33,331 nucleotides of DNA from Planctomycetaceae bacterium (GTDB lineage: Bacteria > Planctomycetota > Phycisphaerae > Phycisphaerales > UBA1924), in contig JAIYDA010000055.1 in the NCBI GenBank assembly GCA_027487735.1, forward strand, positions 1-33,331, given 5' to 3'. Numbering within the stretch: position 1 is the stretch's first letter; each line of letters opens with the position of its first letter. The notes under the pieces are model-generated. The model saw only the letters and a list, made by a program, of their open reading frames with translations. It was not told the DNA's origin and did not search any database. Position numbers and translations under genes: made by a program. Positions 16,744-22,944 of the stretch are shown here, one piece after another.

Positions 16744-17517
16744 ATGAAGAGCAGTATTTTCACCGTTGCGGCAATCGCCGCGTTCGCCGGCGCGGCCCAT
16801 GCCGCGGAGTTCACCTGGAACTGGACGCCCGCGCAAGGCGGCTTCACGAACAACGCCGCTGGCGTGTTCGAGTCGATCTCGGCGAGCTTCAACAGCACGA
16901 ACAACCGCCTGGTCTGGAACATCGTGTTCAGCAACCAGGTGACCGACGGCTACACGCTGGCCCTGAACAACGGCCCGAACCCCAAGGGGCACGCGGGCGA
17001 GCTGGCGCTGATCTACTTCGATTACAGCAACGGCAGCGTCGAAATGAACGCGTTCGCCTACAACGGCGTGAACGCGAGCAACAGCTGGCAGGACGGCAAC
17101 GGCAACGCTGCTGGCAACCAGGCTGCTGACCTCATCCACGGCAAGAACGACACCAGCTGGTACACCGCCAGCGTGGTGGACACCGCCGATGGCAAGCGTC
17201 GCTTCAATCTGTCGATCGATGCCACGACCATCAACAACCACGTGCCCCTCTACCCCGGCCCGGGCGGCCCCAGCGAGTGGTACGGCATTGGCTTCGGCGA
17301 GAGCCTGGGCCTGTGGCTGCACACCTACGACAGCCTGAGCACCAACTACTTCGCCAACGGCGCCCTCTGCCAGTGGAACCGCGGCGCTGAGGGTTGGTTT
17401 GACGGCAGCAACTTCCCCGCGGTGCTCGTGCCCCTGCCCAGCGCGGCGTGGGCTGGCCTCGCTGGTCTGGCCGTTGCGGGCGTGGTTGCCCGTCGCCGCA
17501 AGGCTGCTCTTCGCTAA
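16744..17517 (+). CDS. Secreted protein with PEP-CTERM/VPLPA-like sorting tail (paralogue 2)
   Basis: Exported protein of 257 residues, a full-length paralogue of the preceding gene. Shared blocks include 'VFSNQVTDGYTLALNNGPNP', 'KGHAGELAL', 'DGKRR', 'YPGPGG-SEW' and 'EGWFD-SNF'. It has a signal peptide (MKSSIFTVAAIAAFAGAAHA) and the tail VPLPSAAW, a hydrophobic stretch, then ARRRKA. GAGGA lies about seven bases before the ATG. The body is Asn-rich and lacks Cys pairs apart from one Cys ('GALCQW') matched by 'GRLCGW' in the partner. It has its own promoter and terminator, so the two copies can be expressed separately. Function unknown; surface or extracellular matrix is inferred. Confidence 0.85.
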   Translation: MKSSIFTVAAIAAFAGAAHAAEFTWNWTPAQGGFTNNAAGVFESISASFNSTNNRLVWNIVFSNQVTDGYTLALNNGPNPKGHAGELALIYFDYSNGSVEMNAFAYNGVNASNSWQDGNGNAAGNQAADLIHGKNDTSWYTASVVDTADGKRRFNLSIDATTINNHVPLYPGPGGPSEWYGIGFGESLGLWLHTYDSLSTNYFANGALCQWNRGAEGWFDGSNFPAVLVPLPSAAWAGLAGLAVAGVVARRRKAALR

Positions 17518-17565
17518 GGATTCGGCCTGGGCAGTTGGCTCAAGCTTGAACTGCGATTTCTTCCT

Positions 17566-17601
17566 GCCACGCGGCGACGATCGCCGCGTGGCGGTGTTTT
17601 T
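17566..17601 (+). terminator. Rho-independent terminator of paralogue 2
   Basis: Twelve-base arms GCCACGCGGCGA (17566-17577) / TCGCCGCGTGGC (17581-17592) with a three-base loop, then GGTG and TTTTT (17597-17601). Confidence 0.9.
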
Positions 17602-17611
17602 GGTGGGCGTT

Positions 17612-17672
17612 ACGCCCCGGGCTTGCTGGCCGTCACGCCCCGGGCTTGCTGGCCGTCACGCCCCGGGCTTGC
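17612..17672. repeat. 23-bp tandem repeat at the 3' end of the minus-strand membrane gene
   Basis: Two perfect copies of a 23-bp unit beginning ACGCCCCGGGCTTGC (17612-17634 and 17635-17657) and a third partial copy (17658-17672). The unit contains the last codons and the stop of the minus-strand gene, so the gene's very end has been duplicated. Confidence 0.8.
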
Positions 17673-18621
17673 GCAGCGTGTTGCTGTTCTTGAACACGGG
17701 CTTGGCCCAGGGCTCGGTCTGGGCCTCAGCCTTGCGAGCACCCTTGGGCCCACCCTCGGACGTGGTTGGGCTGGGGGCGTCGTCTTGGTCGACGCGCACG
17801 CGGCTTGCCTGGATGCTCTGCACGCGGGCCTCGTGAGCTCGTGCGTCTTGCGCATTGAGCACAACCCACCGCATCGTCGAGAGCATGGGCACGTAGCCAC
17901 TCGCAAAGCGGGCGTAGCAGGCCATGACGAGAATGCTCGCGCCGACAGCGATGATCATGCCGGGACCGCCCCAGGTGTTGAGGATGGACCACCACATGGG
18001 GATGCAGAACAGCAGCATGAGCCAGAGGGCAAGAAAGCTGAATCGCAGGCGATCGGCGGAGGAATCGTCTTGCGCGGCCCGCGCCACGGTCGCGAGCAGC
18101 TCGCTCACGCAGGCAATGCCCAGCGAGCCCGCGACAAAGCAGGGCAGATAGACATACCACGAGAACGGCGCGAGCGACTTGAGCCAGTCCGGCGCTGTGG
18201 TGCCCACGGTTGCTTCGGCGCGCGAGACGAGCATCGCAACAAACACGCCCACCCACGCGAGCATGCCGATGGGCGCCCACCCGTGCACAAACCGCGTGAG
18301 CGTCTTGTGATTGCCCCAGAGCGTGGCGCAGGCGGGGTGCTCGCTGAGCATGAACGCGCCCACCGCCGCGACCACGCCCGCCACTGCACCCACGAGCGCC
18401 ACCACGGCATGCACCGGATAGAGCAGCGCGGGCACCACGGCGCAGAGCAGGCCCACCAGCAGCGTGCCCAGCACGGTGGGCACGACGGCGAGTTGCAGCG
18501 TGCGCAGCTCGCGGATGGGGCGCGTGGTCAGATCGCGCGCGATGCGGTCGGCGTCGAGAGCCTGTGTGCTGGCGCGCGGGGGGAGCGAGGATGGGGGGTG
18601 GACGGGCAAGCGAGAGTGCAT
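17656..18621 (-). CDS. Multi-pass membrane protein, function unknown
   Basis: Protein of 321 residues that I do not recognise. After about 35 N-terminal residues come about six membrane helices, for example 'LQLAVVPTVLGTLLVGLL', 'GWAPIGMLAWVGVFVAML', 'YLPCFVAGSLGIACVSELLA', 'FLALWLMLLFCIPMWW' and 'MIIAVGASILVMACYA'. A hydrophilic tail of about 65 residues, rich in Ala, Arg, Pro and Lys, follows. The ATG at 18621 is chosen because the upstream in-frame extension is low-quality and overlaps the divergent TIR gene's promoter; no clear ribosome-binding site. The stop lies within a 23-bp tandem repeat. It is divergent from the TIR gene with a gap of about 127 bases. Confidence 0.75.
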   Translation of the reverse strand: MHSRLPVHPPSSLPPRASTQALDADRIARDLTTRPIRELRTLQLAVVPTVLGTLLVGLLCAVVPALLYPVHAVVALVGAVAGVVAAVGAFMLSEHPACATLWGNHKTLTRFVHGWAPIGMLAWVGVFVAMLVSRAEATVGTTAPDWLKSLAPFSWYVYLPCFVAGSLGIACVSELLATVARAAQDDSSADRLRFSFLALWLMLLFCIPMWWSILNTWGGPGMIIAVGASILVMACYARFASGYVPMLSTMRWVVLNAQDARAHEARVQSIQASRVRVDQDDAPSPTTSEGGPKGARKAEAQTEPWAKPVFKNSNTLRKPGA

Positions 18622-18714
18622 ACAGCGAGGCGGGCGGGGCGTTGCAAGGGGCGAGCGGAAATGTGCTGGCGGGCCCCTTCGGTGCGTTTGGATTGTGATT
18701 GGGTGGAGTATTGA

Positions 18715-18742
18715 TTGAAGAGACAACACTTTCGAGTACAAT
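18715..18742 (+). promoter_or_regulatory. Sigma-70-type promoter giving a probable leaderless TIR transcript
   Basis: TTGAAG (18715-18720), a 16-bp spacer and TACAAT (18737-18742). Transcription would be expected to begin about seven bases downstream, at the GTG start codon (18749) itself. No Shine-Dalgarno sequence precedes that codon. Confidence 0.5.
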
Positions 18743-18748
18743 GCCCGC

Positions 18749-21232
18749 GTGCACGACGTGTTCGTCAGCTACGCCTCGCGAGATAAGGCCATGGCCGATG
18801 CGTTGTGCCATGCGCTCGAGAGCGAGGGCATTCGGGTGTGGATCGCGCCGCGGGATGTCGATCCCGGGATGCCGTACGCGCGGTGCATCATCGAGGCGAT
18901 TCATGCGTCGGCGTTGATGATGCTGGTGTTTAGCGGCGCGACCAACGACTCGGAGCATGTGGCGCGCGAGGTGGAGCTTGCGGCCCGGGCCAAAAAGCCT
19001 TTGCTGCCGGTGCGCGTCGAGACGGTGGAGCCCCACCCGGAGCTGATGTATTTTTTGGGGAGAGCACACTGGCTGGACATCGTGCCGCCCGGGACGCGGC
19101 AGGAGCAGGCGCGGGTAATTGCGGCAGTGCGGAAGTTGCTCCATCGCAGTGCGGCAGGTGGGCGTGCGAGCACGACACCTCAGGCTGGTTCTGGGGCGCA
19201 GCAGCCGCACGCGGTGTCGCCGCCGCCACCGCCGCCACAGTCACCACCTGATGCGGTTGCGCGCGAGGTTCGCGAGCGGCCTGTGATGCAAACGCCTGTG
19301 GTGCCTGCGGTGTCTGTGGTGCCGGAGGCGCCGTTGATGCCATTGGAGGCGGCTGATGATGCGCGGGAGGACGAGCTCGAAGCGACAGGCGGCGCGGGCG
19401 AGGGTGGGGTGGAGGTTGGGCGAGGCGAGGTGCGAGGGGCGCAGGTTTTGTTGGGTGCAGGCTCGGCTGAGGTTGGGGATGCGCGCGCGACGGATGCGGG
19501 GGCTGCTGGGGTGACTGCTGGTGGGGTGAGTGGCGCGGCTGTCCGGGCAGGCGTTGAAGCATCGGTCGATGCAGCTGGCGCTGTGGGGCCGACGCAGGTT
19601 GTGCCGCGGCGCGGGCGGCGGACGCTGTTGTGGGCGGGGGCTGCGGTGGTGACGCTGGGCGCAGGTGCGGGGTTGGCGGTGTCGCTCGGCAAAGCGCGGG
19701 AGCGTGAGGCGCAGCGCGTCGCGCTCGTGAAGCAACAAGAGCAGGAACGACAGGAGGCTGAGATCGCGCTCGCGACGCAAGCAGCGAAGGAAGCGGCGCA
19801 GAAGCGGGCGGTGGCGGATGCTGCGGCAGCGAAGGTGCGAGGAACATTGCAGGGTGCTGACGTCGCGGCGATGGATGCGGCTATGGCCGAGTTTGCGAGC
19901 ATCGCGCCCGAGGACGAACGGCTGGCGTCGCTCCGTGGGTTGGTGCAGGTGGCGAAGGATCGCATCGCGGAGGAGGCAAAGCTTGCGAGAATGGCGGAGG
20001 AAGCTCGCAACCTGAAGCTCCAGCGCGATGCCGAGGAGGCCCGCCAAGCGGCGGCGAAGAAGAAAGCGGATGAAGAGGCAGCGGCGAAGAAAGCCGCCGC
20101 CGAAAGCGCGATTCTGGGTTTGCGGCAGGCGCTGACGAAGAACGATCTCGATGTGATCGACCGTGCGCTGCGCGTGGCGGAGTTGACGGCGGGCAACGAC
20201 CCACGGATGACGGAGCTGCGCAAGCAAGCGCTGAGTGCGCGGGCGCAGCTGGAGCAGGCGGCGGCGGATAGGGCGGCCCAAGCAAAGCTGCGGAAGGATG
20301 CGGACGAAGCCCGAGAGAAAGCAGAGGCATCGGCCGAGGCGAACCGGTTTTCCGACGCCGCTGTGCAGTTTGGCGATGCTGCAAAGAAATATGAAGTGAT
20401 CCAAGATGTCGCGATGCAGGCAGATTGTGTGGAGCGTCAGGCTCGCTATAGCGCATTACTAGATCAGTATGAAACGGCGTCGGATTTATATGGTGAAGCA
20501 GCGCGACTATACAAACGATTAGGGGATGTGGAAGCGGAGGCAGATGCGCTGTATGAGCAGGGTGCGTCCAAGAATCCACTTATCAACGACCGCGGCGCAT
20601 GGAGCGAGGCATTGAAGTTGCTTGAACAAGCAGGCGAGCTCCACGCCCGGATCGGAGACAATGTTGGCGTCGCAGCCGGGCTGAGGAGGCGAGGGGATTT
20701 CAGCCGCCCGGACAAAAATCCAGACGGGTCGTGGGCAACAGCGATAGAACTTTATCGCCTTGCTGCAAAGGCTTGGGACAAAATAAGTAATGACACTATG
20801 CGAGCGGCTGCTATTGCAGACCAAGCTTACTGCACCCGTCCAGATAATAATCCAGATGGTTCTTGGGCTGAGGCGATTAAGCTATATCAAAATGTTTTGC
20901 TGCTGCATGAGAAAGGTGGCCATGATGGGCTCAGGGCGCATGGTCACGAGTACTTAGCGGAGTGCATGCGACCCGACAAGAATCCGGATGGTCAGTGGAC
21001 GAAAGCGAGCGATCATTACGCGCAGGCTTTGCAGCTCGACTCTAGTGAAGAGAGATGGCAGGATAAGTTAACTAAGGCGCGACGTTTGCACTACCACGCG
21101 TTCTGTCTGATTGAAGGCGACTCGAGGAAGATGACGCCTCAAGCGAGACAACTGTTTGAGCGAGCGGCGGTGCTTTGGGAAAAGGTCAATGATACCAAGA
21201 GTGCAGAGGCTAGCCGGTCGTGGATTCGCTAG
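18749..21232 (+). CDS. TIR domain - transmembrane - coiled coil - 44-residue repeat protein
   Basis: Protein of 827 residues. Residues 1-135 are a bacterial TIR domain ('DVFVSYASRDKAMADALCHA', 'GIRVWIAPRDV', 'FSGATNDSEHVAREVELA', 'YFLGRAHWLD'); the Glu in 'REVE' is at the usual catalytic position of NADase TIRs. Residues 135-285 are a low-complexity Pro/Ala/Val linker. RRGRR precedes one membrane helix at about 291-313, which predicts the TIR inside and the C-terminus outside. Residues 315-590 are a Lys/Glu/Ala coiled coil. The rest is a helical TPR-like solenoid, including four exact 44-residue repeats with Trp at 618, 662, 706 and 750. The start is GTG, fixed by the TIR N-terminus. The 3' third has much lower G/C at third positions than its neighbours. 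NAD hydrolysis, signalling or defence are inferences; no partner is adjacent. Confidence 0.85.
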   Translation: MHDVFVSYASRDKAMADALCHALESEGIRVWIAPRDVDPGMPYARCIIEAIHASALMMLVFSGATNDSEHVAREVELAARAKKPLLPVRVETVEPHPELMYFLGRAHWLDIVPPGTRQEQARVIAAVRKLLHRSAAGGRASTTPQAGSGAQQPHAVSPPPPPPQSPPDAVAREVRERPVMQTPVVPAVSVVPEAPLMPLEAADDAREDELEATGGAGEGGVEVGRGEVRGAQVLLGAGSAEVGDARATDAGAAGVTAGGVSGAAVRAGVEASVDAAGAVGPTQVVPRRGRRTLLWAGAAVVTLGAGAGLAVSLGKAREREAQRVALVKQQEQERQEAEIALATQAAKEAAQKRAVADAAAAKVRGTLQGADVAAMDAAMAEFASIAPEDERLASLRGLVQVAKDRIAEEAKLARMAEEARNLKLQRDAEEARQAAAKKKADEEAAAKKAAAESAILGLRQALTKNDLDVIDRALRVAELTAGNDPRMTELRKQALSARAQLEQAAADRAAQAKLRKDADEAREKAEASAEANRFSDAAVQFGDAAKKYEVIQDVAMQADCVERQARYSALLDQYETASDLYGEAARLYKRLGDVEAEADALYEQGASKNPLINDRGAWSEALKLLEQAGELHARIGDNVGVAAGLRRRGDFSRPDKNPDGSWATAIELYRLAAKAWDKISNDTMRAAAIADQAYCTRPDNNPDGSWAEAIKLYQNVLLLHEKGGHDGLRAHGHEYLAECMRPDKNPDGQWTKASDHYAQALQLDSSEERWQDKLTKARRLHYHAFCLIEGDSRKMTPQARQLFERAAVLWEKVNDTKSAEASRSWIR
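20573..21100 (+). repeat. Four 44-residue repeats encoded in the TIR protein
   Basis: Repeat pattern: R-P-D-x-N-P-D-G-S-W-x-x-A-x-x-L-Y, two helices, then about 44 residues to the next Trp. The Trp residues lie at 618, 662, 706 and 750, an exact period. Copies 2-4 carry 'RPDKNPDGSW', 'RPDNNPDGSW' and 'RPDKNPDGQW'; copy 1 is diverged ('NDRGAW'). The DNA is less conserved than the protein. Confidence 0.85.
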
Positions 21233-21599
21233 GTGTGTTTTCTTTGGTGACTGCATCGGCGCGCAGGCCGCATTTTGTTGTCGCACGGTGCTCTGCGGCG
21301 AGCATTGAGAACTGAGCACGTCGCAGTGCTCGAGATCTCCCTGGGCGTCAAGGCACGCTCTTCGGATTTCCCGAACGTGCGTCGCGCCGCCCCTACGGCG
21401 GACGGTGAAGCCTGAGCACCGAGGAGGCGATTCTGCGGAGGCACTTTGGATGCTGCTCACTCGTTGGCACGCCACTTGCGGTATAAGCCGCGTGGGCTTA
21501 CACCCCGGGTGCATGGAATGCGGCGCGAAGCAGGATGCTCGCGCAACCCGTGTGTGGGCATCTTTTCGCGACGCTTGACGCGCACGGGAGCGTGCAATC
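21233..21599. other. Intergenic region between the TIR gene and fliW
   Basis: Holds a weak terminator-like bulged hairpin (ATCGGC at 21255-21260 pairing with GCCGCAT at 21267-21273) followed by TTTTG, a sigma-54 promoter at 21464-21480 and the fliW ribosome-binding site GGGAG at 21586-21590. The predicted fliW leader would be about 110 bases. No gene is supported. Confidence 0.5.
21464..21480 (+). promoter_or_regulatory. Sigma-54 (-24/-12) promoter of fliW
   Basis: TTGGCACGCCACTTGC places GG (21466-21467) and GC (21478-21479) exactly ten bases apart, matching the TGGCAC-N5-TTGC consensus. It lies about 120 bases upstream of fliW on the same strand. Confidence 0.75.
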
Positions 21600-22058
21600 A
21601 TGGAAGTACGGACAACGCGGTTTGGTGTGCTGCAGATTTCCGAGGATCGCCTTCTGCACTTCCCCAAGGGCCTGCTGGGCTTTGGGCAGTTCACGCGGTA
21701 TTGCCTGCTCGAGCCGGGCAGCGACGCGTGCTTCTTCTGGCTGCAGTGCGTCGACGAGCCCAGCCTGGCGTTCGTCGTGACGGACCCCAGCCTGTTTGTG
21801 AACGACTATGCGGTGCCGATCCGCGCTGAGCAGATGGGCGAGCTGGGCCTTGCCAAGCTCGACGATGCCCAGGTCTTTGTCATCGTGAACAAGATCGACA
21901 GCACCCTCACGGGCAACCTGCAAGGGCCGCTCGTCATCAACACGCTGACCAAAGTGGGCGAGCAGATGGTCCTCGCTGAAAAGCGTTGGACGACGCGCCA
22001 CCCGCTCATCCGCGTTGCCGCCTCGGCTGCCGCGCCGGTGCAGGCTGCGTCGGCCTAA
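21600..22058 (+). CDS. fliW: Flagellar assembly factor FliW
   Basis: FliW is a cytoplasmic protein that binds either flagellin or CsrA. When flagellin is exported, FliW is freed to bind CsrA and relieve repression of flagellin mRNA. The 152-residue protein shows the family pattern 'EDRLLHFPKGLLGF', 'YCLLEPGSDACFFWLQCVDE', 'SLAFVVTDPSLFVNDY', 'VFVIVNK' and 'NLQGPLVINTLTKVGEQMVL'. The length is typical. The ATG at 21600 has GGGAG nine bases upstream, and a sigma-54 promoter lies further up. It is followed by csrA and the flagellins, the classical context. Confidence 0.95.
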   Translation: MEVRTTRFGVLQISEDRLLHFPKGLLGFGQFTRYCLLEPGSDACFFWLQCVDEPSLAFVVTDPSLFVNDYAVPIRAEQMGELGLAKLDDAQVFVIVNKIDSTLTGNLQGPLVINTLTKVGEQMVLAEKRWTTRHPLIRVAASAAAPVQAASA

Positions 22059-22079
22059 AGAAGGACCAGGGCCTTGCAC

Positions 22080-22249
22080 GCTTCGCACCTGCGAAGCCGT
22101 TGGGCTTAACTGTCGGTGCCCGTGCTGCGCCAGCAGCATCGCAGCCGACGCTCCGTCCCCAACCTCGCGCGGCCTTGCTCATGCTGTTCCCCCCGCGTCC
22201 TTCCCCTCTCCCGTCCTCCCCTCGTGCCTAGTGCCCTGTGCCTAGTGCC
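22080..22249. promoter_or_regulatory. Hairpin and direct repeat in the fliW-csrA gap
   Basis: A 7-bp stem GCTTCGC (22080-22086) / GCGAAGC (22091-22097) has a four-base loop but no T-run, so it may be an attenuator or processing site. Near csrA the 12-mer GTGCCTAGTGCC occurs twice (22224-22235 and 22238-22249). The roles are unknown. Confidence 0.35.
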
Positions 22250-22266
22250 TATTCCTGGAGACTCCC

Positions 22267-22662
22267 ATGCTGGTCCTCTCGCGACAGCGTGACGAGACAA
22301 TTATGATCGGCGACGACATCGAGATCACCGTCGTCGATATTCGCGGTGACAAGGTGCGTCTGGGCATCAATGCCCCCACGCGCGTCGCCGTGCACCGCAA
22401 AGAGGTCTATGAGGCCATCAAGCGCGAGAACCAGCAGGCATCGCAGATCGCTGGGCAAGAGCTCGCGACGGTGCGTCCTGGGATCTCGGCTGCGAGTCGG
22501 CCTCTGCCCATCAAGGCAGCTGCCCTGAGCAGCGGCAAGGCGTCGCCCAACGGCCAGACGGGGCCAAGCCCCGGTGGCGGGCTGCATGCCAATGCGCCGC
22601 GGGCCGGGCCCCAAGGGGGGCAGGCGTCGCAAGCGCAACCCCCAAGAGCGGCGGGTGCCTAG
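22267..22662 (+). CDS. csrA: Translational regulator CsrA with long C-terminal extension
   Basis: CsrA is a dimeric RNA-binding protein that recognises GGA in hairpin loops and blocks ribosome binding, here probably on flagellin mRNA. Residues 1-58 are the complete domain ('MLVLSRQRDETIMIGDDIEI', 'DKVRLGINAPTRVAVHRKEV', 'YEAI'). It has 131 residues rather than the usual 60-80; the extra 70 are Pro/Ala/Gly/Gln/Ser-rich and probably disordered. The extension keeps high G/C codon use and no internal stop, so it appears genuine. Start ATG at 22267 with GGAG (22257-22260) six bases upstream. It lies between fliW and the flagellins. Confidence 0.95.
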   Translation: MLVLSRQRDETIMIGDDIEITVVDIRGDKVRLGINAPTRVAVHRKEVYEAIKRENQQASQIAGQELATVRPGISAASRPLPIKAAALSSGKASPNGQTGPSPGGGLHANAPRAGPQGGQASQAQPPRAAGA

Positions 22663-22710
22663 GCGGCGCGGAAGAGAAAAACAGGCTGGAATCATGGTGT
22701 GAGAGAGGCC

Positions 22711-22727
22711 CTGGCACGAAGTTTGCG
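22711..22727 (+). promoter_or_regulatory. Sigma-54 (-24/-12) promoter of flagellin 1
   Basis: CTGGCACGAAGTTTGC is a near-perfect -24/-12 promoter, with GG at 22713-22714 and GC at 22725-22726 (ten bases between). Transcription should start near 22738, leaving a leader of about 207 bases that carries the GGA hairpins. Confidence 0.85.
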
Positions 22728-22884
22728 GTAAGCACGTTGCACGTCGGCAACCGACGAGCTTTGGACCAGGATTGCGTCGTAGCCCTTTATGGCAGGTTCG
22801 GTTTGGCAAGGCAGCTTTGGGCGTTCTTCAGGGTGGGCACACGATGGCTGGCAACGCAGGCCAGGATCGCAGCCCGCAGCGTTG

Positions 22885-22943
22885 GTCACGGAGCGTGACG
22901 CAACCTGAGTCGCTCGGAACGAGTCGCAATCACGGAGGATTGC
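22885..22943 (+). promoter_or_regulatory. Three GGA hairpins in the flagellin 1 leader (putative CsrA sites)
   Basis: Hairpin 1 is GTCACGGAGCGTGAC (22885-22899), with GGAGC in the loop. Hairpin 2 is CTCGGAACGAG (22913-22923), with GGA at the loop. Hairpin 3 is GCAATCACGGAGGATTGC (22926-22943), whose loop ACGGAG contains the Shine-Dalgarno core and ends one base before the ATG. Farther up, two CAGGAT elements (about 22767 and 22861) also resemble CsrA targets. Bound CsrA would block initiation. Confidence 0.65.
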
Positions 22944-22944
22944 T

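Noticed and set aside
17612..17672. CRISPR-like array
   Set aside because: The units are directly adjacent with no unique spacers, so it is a simple tandem repeat.
18749..21232. TIR gene as part of a known Thoeris- or CBASS-type defence system
   Set aside because: No ThsA-like, nucleotide cyclase, Argonaute or sirtuin gene is adjacent; the neighbours are a membrane protein and flagellar genes.
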